Source: Amphimedon queenslandica (lineage: Eukaryota > Porifera > Demospongiae > Haplosclerida > Niphatidae). Taken from it: a stretch of 28,876 bases of DNA. The stretch lies in assembly GCF_000090795.2 (NCBI RefSeq), contig NW_003546617.1, forward strand, positions 12,883 through 41,758. Direction: 5' to 3'. Every line of letters begins with the position of its first letter. Position 1 is the stretch's first letter. Of the stretch, positions 19,814 through 28,876 are shown piece after piece. The position numbers and the translations under genes were made by a program. A model generated the notes under the pieces. The model saw only the letters and a program-made list of their open reading frames with translations, did not search any database and was not told the DNA's origin.

Positions 19814-21674
19814 TCACTTGAATCTTTCTCTTCTTTCATTTACTTTTCTTGATTTGAGGTAAGTCATTCCGAAATTTACTTCTGAGGCGGTTAAGTAGTT
19901 AATGCACGGATTACTAACTTTAACGGAGAGAGGATCAAATGATAATAAATGTAATCTATTTAATGTACGTACACGAGACAATGAAACATATGCCATACCA
20001 TCCCCAAAAAACATGAGTCGATAAATCAATAATGGCTGTATCTAGTGAGATGCCCTGACAATTATGTATAGTAATAGCATAAGTATAAGGGGAAACTTTC
20101 CTATGTATATACAAATTCTTAGATAGCATAAATCTAGACGTAACCCTTTCTTTGTCACAAGGTACATCAATATGATCAAATTTGATTGATATAATTGTAG
20201 CATAAATACCCATTACTGTACCAATGGCACCATTAACTAATCCTACAGTCACATCAATATTACGTCTTAGCATTACCCTACAGCCTACTGCTAAAGACAA
20301 TACAGTTTCTAAACCAGCTGTTTTGCTTTGTTGATCTTTTAGTTTATCTAATTTTTTTTCTTGTTTTTTTGTCAAATTTTGCTGTGCTGCCACATTCATC
20401 AACAACATCAACACATGCTAATTCTATTGTCTTAGTTTCTAGACTTTCTAACATTAATTCATTGATTTTTTGACAGGCGTCTAGCTTAGGAAATAGGCAA
20501 ATTGGAGGATTTGTTCCTTCACTTTCCAATTCTTTATATTTTTCTTGTATTGGAACCTTAAATACGCGACTCTTAAGGCTATCAATAGTTTCATCAGTCA
20601 GACAGCCATGACTAACAGAATCAAGCATCGTAAAGAAAGTTTCGTTTCCTTTTTGTCGCTCATTGATTGTTAGTTCATCATATTCCACTGTTTCTTTCCA
20701 TATGTTAACTGCATTTGCTGCTCCAAGTCTAGTTTTTACTAGTTTGTTGCTATTTTTTTAAATACCGGCCTACCATTAACTGGTGGCAATTGTAAGAGGT
20801 TACCTACAAATAAAATATTTTTAAATCCAAACCATTCGTCAGTACCAAATATATCTTCTAAGCGAATGTGTAAGTATGCTAGATTTAGATTGGATACCAT
20901 AGATACCTCGTCTACTATTATAATTTTAAATTTTTAAGTGTCATTTTTATTCTTTTCTGAGCTTCTTTATTCAAAGCCCAATATCCAGTTGTCTTTCCCT
21001 CATGCTCTATTGGTAGCTGAAACAATCCATGTATTGTTATTCCACCTACATTAAATACGGCTATACCTGTTGGTGCTACTATTGCACATCATTTCACCAC
21101 TTTTTCGATGCCATATGTCATCCACTAGGCATTTTATTGCCTCTATCATAAACGACTTACCAGTTCCACCTACACCACTAATAAACATCCTTAGCGGTTT
21201 GATATTATCTAATTAAAGTAGTCTTGAAGACTCATTCTCTAATAAGTCTTCTTGTTCTTTTTGACTCGTAAGATGACTCTTAATTTTATCAAAATTCTTT
21301 TTTGATCTTCATTAAGCATTGCCTCTCTTTGTTCTAATGTTAAATTAGGTACATTTATATCCATGTCAGCAATATCAGCTACTGCTTCCATTATTTCACC
21401 TAGTAAATGAGGCTCATCATCTTCCTTGTTATCAAGAAGTTCTTCAGTAAAACCGGCTTTATTTCTTGCATCGACCATTCCAATTACGTTCAGCTTCTAA
21501 TAGTTTCTGTAGTTTGTTGAAATGATTTTCAATGCCACGTATAGATGCTTCTCTGTGACACCTAAAAGCTTCTTCCATTGTTTCTCCTTCCATTACAAGT
21601 GTGCTCTCGTCTCTAAAAGGCACAAATAAAAATATTAGAGAGTAATAAAAATCGTTACTTTCTGCTTCTTGCAT
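19814..21674 (-). pseudogene. Helitron PIF1-type helicase region (broken)
   Basis: The helicase would unwind DNA during rolling-circle movement. A leading part (21674-21239) has GETMEEAFRCHREASIRGIE and NLTLEQREAMLNEDQKRI. Walker A is GVGGTGKSF (21176-21150), followed after a frame change by APTGIAVFNVGGITIHGLFQ. Walker B is IIIVDEVSMVSNLNLAYLHI near 20926, followed by LQLPPVNGRPVFKKI. The middle (20688-20344) includes PICLFPKLDACQKINELM, then 20414-19956 with GLVNGAIGTVMGIYATI and YAITIHNCQGISLDTAIIDL, and finally GDGMAYVSLSRVRTLNRLHL, the last helicase motif. At least four frameshifts separate these pieces. Confidence 0.85.
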
Positions 21675-23330
21675 AGGATTAAATTTCCTATGGTTTGGAA
21701 GGACTGGCTGTGATCAAAGTTTGTATTTTCTTTCTCCATTTTCTCCTATTTTATCAGATTTGTAATTAGCAACAAATTCGTAAAGAGATACATCTTCCAT
21801 GTTATTTGGTCTTATTGCTTAAAAGTCCTCAATTATGCTAGGATTAAAAATGTCTTTAGAAGATTGATCCATTTTAGTTAAATATGAATAGTTTTTGTTT
21901 TTCTGCTCCTCTTATGAGGCAAGTACACATTAACGTACTGTACGGTTACTGATTTCATGTATAAACTTTTACCAAGAGGATTGCTACTTTCATATAGTCC
22001 TACTTCTTTAGCTCAAAGTAATTTTTGTCCAATTTTCCAAAGCCTGCTGTATATGTTGTCACAGCTGCTAACTTCATCCCATAAGTCCTGTGCGTGACTC
22101 TTATCTGCTTTAGTGACATCCAGTTACATACTCTTTTAAGGAAAGACTCCTCTTTGCTATGTATTGCAAGTCAATATTAGCACGCCACAATTTCAACAGT
22201 AAAGGATTGTAGTCGTTGACTCGGAACTTCTTTTTCATTTCGTTTGAGATAATATATTTTATTGCATGATTTCAAGCTATTTTCAACATCATTGATGCAA
22301 ATACTAGTTCGTACTGGTCTAGGAAAATCAAATCGGCATCTAGATACATAGGTCTTGCCGACTTTAATATTTTGTTTGCAATATTTGCTGCACTTGTGCA
22401 TTTGGTGTTTTGTTACCAAAAAATTTAAATCAGGCGACGTATTACTATCTGGTATATGACAGGTAATCCTATCTTGTATGAAAGAACAGACTTCTGGACG
22501 ATCAATACCAACAACAGGAGCATTTTCAATCCATAGGAAGATGTGATAATGAGGTGCTCCATGCATTTGATATTCTTTTTTAACATAATATTGCTCTACT
22601 TTGCCTAGAACACCTCTCTGGACAATGACTATATTAAAGAAATCCTTAAATTTGTATGAAAATTGTCGCGATACTGAAACAGGGTCCTCAGTATATAATC
22701 TAGAAATACTATGTGATTGTGGTGCATTATTCACTTTTCTTAAATATTGTGCTATATCAGCTGAATCATATTCAGCACAACTTAGTGTTAGCAAAAGTGT
22801 TGGTGAACCATACTCAACAATCATTGCTTTGACTTTACCTTTTACACGGAACCAATATTGATTTGTGCCCCATATTGGAGCCAACATGGTACTTAAATTG
22901 CCCTCAAATTCTTCATCCAACACATTTATTTTTTGTAATATTTCAGCAACAGTTTGACCAACATTACCTCTTGATGTTTTTAATAAATTATATATGCCAG
23001 TTTTTAAGGCCTTGTTAATTTTTAATCCATAATAGTGCAAACAATATGAATGATTTCTACGAAATTGGGGATTTTTGTTTAAAAGTCTTGATTTTATGTA
23101 TTCACTAAATGATAAAGTCTGTGCTGGATAGTTTTGTCTGGGATGATGTACTCCATATTTTCCAGTTGGAAATAAAGTAGGAAAGCATAACAAATCAAGA
23201 TGCTCTTGCCTATTGTCTATAGGCGCTACTTTTACATTCATTAATTTATATTGACTGATATCAGAACCTGTTGCAATTTTACTATCAAGATTTCTAATTG
23301 TATATGCCGAAAGGCCTTGATCATTTGCCT
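21675..23330 (-). pseudogene. Helitron Rep (HUH endonuclease) region, frameshifted
   Basis: A lead segment reads LSAYTIRNLDSKIATGSDIS, followed by the long open frame 23241-22177. This includes EHLDLLCFPTLFPTGKYG, the family motif FRVKGKVKAMIVEYGSPTLL, and the HUH motif in MHGAPHYHIFLWIENA (His-Tyr-His near 22555-22547). Zinc-like cysteines follow (KCSKYCKQN, CRFDFPRP). A one-base change near 22222 puts the catalytic tyrosine block VNDYNPLLLKLWRANIDLQY in another frame; the Tyr codon is 22211-22209. It has one Tyr, without a second Tyr four residues later as in two-tyrosine Helitrons. Beyond it are KADKSHAQDLWDEVSSC and decayed sequence to 21675. Confidence 0.85.
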
Positions 23331-25100
23331 TTTAAAGCATTTTTCAAGTAGTATTGCTCACTACTTGTATAATATTTTAGACGATTCGTCAATGGAATCA
23401 TTATCTATGTTTCTATGAAGCCAATTTATTTCCTTTAATTTTCTTAGTGCTGCCTTTATTTCATTTACATCAACTAAACTACACCAGACATGATTTGATT
23501 TAGTAGGCTGTCCATTAATAATAATATAAAGTTCTGGATTTGGCAAATGATTAGAATCTATACCAATCTCATTTAAAGTTTCCATGGTTTTTTCTAATGG
23601 AAGAGCTAAATAAAACATTGCACCTTTCAGAGCCTACAAAGAATTATAGGTAGGCACTTTTAAGGTGTGTGTGCCTAACCTAACAATTGTCTGAAAACAT
23701 TTGGCTCTCTGTATTAACTGGCAACTTAAAGGATCCAAATTTTCCAATTCTTTGGGTAGTGACTCACACTTTAACCCATTGAGCACACAACGTGCTGGAA
23801 CTTTATTTTTCCTAATAATAGGTTTACAATGATTAGAAATGTACATAACTTTATTTATTGCCGTAGGATCTTTCTTTCTAATGTAATCTAATAGGATATT
23901 CCATACATCGCTATCTAAATTTTTAACTTCAGTGACAGGTTTTCTTCTTAAAAACCTCTCACAGCTGCAACAGGCATTAACAGCCTGATCAGACAAAGCT
24001 TTCTTAAAGTCATCAATAGCATCTGAATACTGAAAATAAAGTACAGTATCTAAGTTTGGTATTCTAAATGGGTCTTCTTCACCATCATTAATAGCATAAT
24101 ACACATTATCAAATTCAGTCTCATCAGCTTCATTAATTTTTAAATCTATCAATTGTGCTATATCACCATCAGCAAGGGAAGAGTCAATAATATCTATTGT
24201 TAAATGGGCATTTCTAGCCACATTGAAGTGTCTTAAAAGGCGTCTCAACAAAGGATAATGAACAGATGCATTGCGTAAAGTACGCAGCATACTTTTACAT
24301 TCAGTATCATTACTACTACACACAATAGGATGGCTTATCCTTTCACGAACAATTTCTGAATATTTTATATATTTTTCAAGGCCATTTTCATCCTTTTCAA
24401 CAATTATCGTTACATTTGGATTATCACAGAAATCACGTTCATGCACTTGATCTATTTCTTCAACATGCAGGGATCTAGTCATACAATGATTATTAGGACA
24501 GTTGTCACATGCATCTAAATGCTTCCTCAATTCTTTAATGGGTTCATCAAAATAACATCTAACTTCAATAATAGAACTAACATCACTTTTTAATAAAGGC
24601 TTGCAGTTGTCTGTACAGTGCCATTTGTGGGCAGGCTTTCTTTTATTAGTATACATTCTGTTATTATCAAAATTGTCATCTACAGAGTCACTATCATCAC
24701 ATTCTTCTACTCTAGCAATACATGATACATCAACAATCCCTGCAACATAACAGATGCCATTTGTATCAACAGGGATTGCAATTGGGCTATCTAATTGGCT
24801 ATCAGAGTTATCATTAGGATACAAATATGCTGATTCATAAAAATAAGGATCGCTACTTTTGGTATGACATTGCTCACCAAAATCACTAAAGTTATTCGAC
24901 TTCAATTTCCTAATGCTATATGATGCATGTATCAGTACGCCTACTTTGTGGGATCTGTTTTTCAAAACTGATTCTAACAATATACTTGATGCAGCATTAC
25001 ATTTACTGTTATATGATGTGTTCTCAAAATCTACACCTTTCATACTTGATGGCAATAAATCATCCACTATTTCAGGGCTGTAATATAATGCTTCCTTAAT
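23331..25100 (-). pseudogene. Helitron DUF6570-like region, nearly intact
   Basis: A 477-residue open frame (25067-23634) plus 85 more codons to 23361, in the same frame after one TAG at 23633-23631. It is acidic at first (RVEECDDSDSVDDNFDN), with cysteine pairs that may bind zinc (CDNCPNNHCMTRS, CCSCERFL). It then has the DUF6570-type pattern: DVWNILLDYIRKKDPTA, KVPARCVLNGLKCESLPKEL, LSCQLIQRAKCFQTIVRLG, ALKGAMFYLALPLEKTMETL and NPELYIIINGQPTKSNHVW. The role of this domain is not known to me. The upstream end overlaps the basic region in another frame (LYYSPEIVDDLL), so the two were one protein. Confidence 0.75.
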
Positions 25101-25942
25101 TTAAACAAAATAATATTCCTTTGCTTCACTATTTGGTGCAGGTAATGAGTAAATAGAACGTAGTCTATACAATATTTGACCATAATTACGATCATAATAA
25201 TCTTTATTTAGATGCCTTTTATTTTCTTTATTTAGTGCTAACTTTAATTTATCCATTTTGTTATCAGAAAGTTTAAATCTCAAAAATTTATCCTTTGTTG
25301 CACTTAATATTGCGTCTCTATTATCAGAAAAATGTTTCGAAGTTTTTTGTCTCTGTGGGTCCAGATTTTGTTGATAGCGTTCCTTTGATTTTCTAATTTT
25401 GGGGTGTAGATTCCTTTGATAATGTTCTCTACTGGCTTCTTTCTTTGGTTGTGGATTCTTTTGATAGTACCATCTAGAGGCTTCTTTTTTATGGTCTGGG
25501 TTATAACTTTTTTTAGAATAGCTAATAGATTTTACAATTTTGGTGTCCTTGTTCCTGTTATACCAATTTCTACATTTTTGCAATATATAGCCAGGGTTCA
25601 ATAAATGGAACTGTTTAGAATATGCAAGCTTATATCTTTTACTAATTTAGAAGCAATTCTTCTCTTACTTTTCACTCTCTTACATTGCGTAAGCTCAAGC
25701 ATAAGATCTATTTTTATCAATAAATTCTTCCAATTTTCTTTTATTTTCATATTTTTCGAACTTCTTTCTTTAGACTTGGCACCAGTTAAGTCACTTTTCT
25801 TTTTCCTACTTTCCTTTTTTACAAATAGCACCACAACAATTAAACTTAGCATGACAACAACACACAAGTACCATAACATAAAGTAAGGAGACAATATGCA
25901 AGTATTTCCATTAGTAGAAGTGGCAAATCTACTGCCTATCAT
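25101..25942 (-). pseudogene. Helitron N-terminal basic repeat region
   Basis: Two frames, 25942-25598 and 25601-25101, meet near 25600 by a frame change. The second has three or four imperfect repeats of about 17 residues (RWYYQKNPQPKKEASREHYQ, then RNLHPKIRKSKERYQQNL), lysine, arginine and tyrosine rich, a usual start of animal Helitron proteins that probably binds DNA. The first contains KERSSKNMKIKENWKNLLIK, and its beginning has a hydrophobic run (LWYLCVVVMLSLIVVVLFV). That run could be a membrane helix by composition but more likely is untranslated or intronic, since it ends in a polypyrimidine/AG-like stretch. The real start is not fixed. Confidence 0.65.
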
Positions 25943-26064
25943 TATAAACACTTATCTTGATGTATCTGAACAAAGTGGTATAGTAAAATTCAAGTGCAGC
26001 TGATCAAAACTATCTCCAAATAACAGCAGCTGAACGTTAAAGTCACCCTAGTTAATTTAGGAAG

Positions 26065-26674
26065 TATAAACATTTTAATTACTAATTTATTTACCCATCA
26101 GTAGCTCTTAAAAGAACTGGTAATCTCTTACTCTGCGTACTCCTTAAAAGCAAGCACAACTGCAGAAGAAGAGAAAAAAAGAACAGAGCGGACTTTTGAA
26201 TGATTTCAGTCGCTATGGCAACTTTGAGCATGCACATATCATTTTAAAATGGCGTATGCAAAGAACAGGGTGTGTTTATTACGCCCATAATACTTACTTT
26301 TTGCCCATAAAAGTAAATAAAGATTCTGTAACTACCTTTGTGATCCTTGTACCAAGTCCAAAAGAGTGATGTAAAAGCCAACTTAACCACTTCTCTGGCT
26401 TAAAAGATTAGAGGGGAGATAGAAGATGAAAGAAGAAAAAAAAGCCTAAAGAATTTTGCAGAATTATAAATTTTGGCCTTTTATCCAGAATTTTTCGTAC
26501 TACATTACAGTCCACTTTAAAGGTACTAGGAGAATTGCCCAGTGAAGGAGAGCTCATCTAAGCCATTTATATGGCTGTACAATGTAAGATAAAAGAGTTA
26601 TAATCTTTTGAAAAATATAAATTTGGTCGCCATCTTTAAAAATCAACCTCAACCCTACATATAGGCTACTGCCT
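26065..26674 (+). repeat. Dispersed repeat A, copy 2
   Basis: Aligns with 11580-12155 in the same orientation; ends CAACCCTACATATAGGCTACTG, next to the copia codons. Similarity is clear but imperfect, with small gaps, so the two copies are old. No open frame is shared between them. Confidence 0.8.
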
Positions 26675-26678
26675 ATAT

Positions 26679-28876
26679 AATAACGACTATCAATGGATCC
26701 TTTTCCATAGATGCTAACGCTTAAAAACATGGATCACTTTTCAACTGTGTTAATCCCATACTTTGAAGTTGAGCATCTAATGCTGAGTTCCAGCACCTTG
26801 GTGACTGTTTTAAACCATATGAAATTCTTTTTAGCTTCCATACCATCTGCTCCTTTCCTTTTTTTATGTATCCTTCTGGTTGCTTCATATACACGCATTC
26901 ATTCTGCTCTCCATTAAGAAACGCAGTAGTCACATCCATTTTATGAACTTTTAAACTCTTCTCAGCAGCAACAGCTAAAACAGTTCTTATTGATTTGAAC
27001 CTGACCACAGGTGAGAATGTTTCATCATAGTCTAGGCCAGATCTCTGAGAATAACCCTGTGCCACAAGACGAGCTTTGTGACGTTCAATTTGACTACGTT
27101 CATCCACTTCAAACTTGAAAATCGACACGACCTGTTTCTGGAGCTTCAACCAATTCCCATACGTCATTGTCATAAAGAGATTTCATTTCTGCATTCATGG
27201 CCATTTATGACTATCAGAACTTCTTAGCGCCTCATTGACAGTAGTATGTTCAGCTACATGTGTATTGTGAGTAATGTAGCTACTATAAAAATCAGGACGC
27301 CTTTTGATCTGAGTTGATCTTAGCTGAATAACTGATCCATCTTGCTCTTCAGTATTGCCTTCTTCACGATGAGTATCATCTGTTTCTTCATTTATTGTTT
27401 AATCCTCATTTTCTCCATTAACTGTTTCTTCCACTTTCTCTTCTCTTAGATTAATGCGTACCAAAGGCTAATCTTTCTCCTTCTCATTGTAGTTAAAGAA
27501 TTCTGTTTCATTAAAGATGACATCACGACTATATACTATCTTTAACTTCTGCACATCATACAACCGATAACCCTGGTATCTGGATACCCTAGAAACATAC
27601 ACTTGTGTGATTTGTAATCCAGTTTTTGTCTTTCATCCTTTGGCACGTGTCGATATGCTACACAGCCAAAAACATGTAAATGTCTAACACTTGGCTCTTC
27701 TCCAGTAAGAGCTTTAAATGGAGTTTTATTCATCACAGCTTTGGTAGGACTATGATTTCAAAGATAAACAGCAGTGACAAAGCCTCTGCCCAGAATCGTT
27801 GAGGGAGCTTAGCACCTAACAACATTGATCTAACCATCTCCACTAGAGTCCGATTGAGTCTCTCTGCAACTCCATTTTGTTGTGGACATTTTGGGATTGT
27901 TAGCTTATGTTTGACTCCTACTTTCCTTAAGTATTCTTCAAACTCATTAGAAGTAAACTCCTATCCATAATCCGTTCGCAAAACTTTAAGGCTTCTTCCT
28001 GTAGACCATTCAATGAATGCTTTCCATTCGCAGAATGTTGAAAAAACATCAGATTTTCTCTTTAACACATAGACCCAAACAAATCTAGTTTTGTCATCAA
28101 TGAGAGTAAGAAAATATTCTGCTCCACTCAATGATTTCGAATTAATTTTACTGCAGATATCACTGTGAACAATATCTAATGGCTCTTTAGCTTTAGACTC
28201 TGATTGAGCAGAAAAAGACATCTTATGCTGCTTCCCTTTAATACATGACTCACAGAACTGAAGCGTTCCTGTAGTGAAAAAATCAAAATCAATCACCAGA
28301 TCATCTCAAACAAGTTTCTGAAGATTCTTAGAGCTCAAATGTCCATAGCGGCAATGCCATAGATCCTCCTTGTCAACAGTTGCAGCAGTATTTGCTTGAA
28401 TGTAATGAGTTTGTATCTGATAGAGACACCAACTCATGTTGCCACAGCCACCAGCTTCTGATTTCAATCTCTGATCACACAGCTGTATTTAGAGAACTTT
28501 ACCTTGTTTCCTCTTTCTGTACATTTTAAAATACTCAAAAGATTACATGACAAATCAGAAACATACAGGACACCATACAATTTGCACTTACAGTACTTCT
28601 GATGTCCATTTTTTATTGTCAATTTCACAGAGCCTTGAGCAACAGCTCTTAAAGATCGTCCATCACCAAGCTTGACTTCCAGAGGGATCTTTAGTGAATA
28701 TAGATGAGTGAAACAAGCTTTGTCATTATACATATGACTTGTTGCTCCAGAGTCAACAATCCACTTATTCTGAGACTTGAGAGTTTGCTGCGCCGGTAAG
28801 GCAAGTTCCACTACCAATCCTCCTTCTTCACTGTCAGTATCACCAGCAGGCTTCTTGGTTGTAGCACTATTAGCTT
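26679..28876 (-). pseudogene. Ty1/copia polyprotein, 5' part: protease, integrase, reverse transcriptase start
   Basis: From the window edge, the protease shows the active-site motif in WIVDSGATSHMYND (28817-28464 open). After a frame change comes the integrase-leading part LWHCRYGHLSSKNLQKL with CESCIKGKQHKMSF, giving the His/Cys finger. The integrase core has Asp in DIVHSDICSKIN, Asp in VLRTDYG followed by a TAG stop at 27962-27960, and Glu in PQQNGVAERLNRTL. Then VRHLHVFGCVAYRHVPKDER (27736-27542), an acidic linker, and the reverse transcriptase RHKARLVAQGYSQRSGLDYD, KMDVTTAFLNGEQNE (first Asp) and SYGLKQSPRCW. The coding ends at 26679, directly before where YVDD is due. Gag and the 5' LTR lie beyond the window. 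Confidence 0.9.

Larger units (their letters stand above)
18664..25942 (-). mobile_element. Helitron-like rolling-circle transposon, OTU-bearing
   Basis: On the minus strand the order is: basic coiled N-terminal part, DUF6570-like region, Rep (HUH plus Tyr), PIF1-type helicase, linker, OTU protease. This is the layout of large animal Helitron polyproteins. Terminal TC and CTRR ends were not found by eye, so the coordinates cover only the coding part. Stops and frameshifts show that it is no longer autonomous. Confidence 0.85.
13868..26678. mobile_element. 12.8-kb block interrupting the copia element
   Basis: The left border is the codon boundary before YVDD; the right border is the end of the preceding codons (AATAACGAC on the plus strand at 26679-26687). 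The two copia parts therefore meet without lost or repeated codons. The block contains the inverted 180-bp pair, the proline/RG-rich gene, a duplicated block, a Helitron and repeat A copy 2. I cannot say whether it moved as one unit or grew by successive insertions. A TA target duplication is possible, but one base does not fit. Confidence 0.6.

Noticed and set aside
25850..25942. Hydrophobic run as a true membrane segment of the Helitron protein
   Set aside because: It lies upstream of the first recognisable Helitron residues and ends in an acceptor-like sequence; translation here is doubtful.
11580..26674. Repeat A copies as the two LTRs of one 15-kb element
   Set aside because: No TG..CA ends, no tRNA primer site beside copy 1, and the copia parts lie on both sides of the supposed internal border.

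Overview
The window looks like nuclear DNA of an AT-rich invertebrate animal. The signs are short introns with GT/AG borders, metazoan-type transposon families (MULE with SWIM finger, hAT with TTF and DUF4371-like regions, Helitron with OTU, Ty1/copia) and an NRF1-type promoter motif. A sponge or similar marine invertebrate is my guess; nothing here proves it. There is no sign of bacterial organisation. Nearly all recognisable coding sequence belongs to mobile elements, and almost every copy carries stops or frameshifts.

Layout: (1) 1-3129 is a complete but dead MULE-type DNA transposon with terminal inverted repeats, an 8-bp target duplication, a transposase with SWIM finger and a PHD-like finger at its end. 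(2) 3130-7380 holds a tRNA-like sequence, a minus-strand gene remnant with a 24-bp tandem repeat, an NRF1-type promoter-like patch, an unrecognised decayed gene and a few exon-like pieces on the plus strand that may be host gene. (3) 7385-9770 (minus) and 9976-11466 (plus) are two different hAT transposase pseudogenes, transcribed convergently towards neither neighbour (their starts face each other). (4) 11580-12432 holds two dispersed repeats. (5) 12577-13867 is the 3' part of a copia retrotransposon on the minus strand, with a putative LTR containing heat-shock-element-like arrays. (6) 13868-26678 is a 12.8-kb block that interrupts the copia reverse transcriptase exactly in front of its YVDD motif. 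It contains an inverted pair of small repeats, an AT-rich stretch, a two-exon proline-rich/arginine-glycine-rich gene with one stop, a tandemly duplicated 0.9-kb block, a 62-bp minisatellite, a Helitron (minus) and a second copy of repeat A. (7) 26679-28876 (minus) is the 5' part of the same copia element, from protease to reverse transcriptase, running off the window.

How it fits together: the region is a nest of transposons inserted in one another. The two copia parts do not overlap and resume at the same codon, so I read them as one element split by the 12.8-kb block. Repeat A and the 180-bp repeat unit occur in the order A-unit outside copia, and they also form the two edges of the block, which hints at a common mechanism. 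The least explained material is the proline/RG-rich gene and the duplicated block with conserved splice-like signals.
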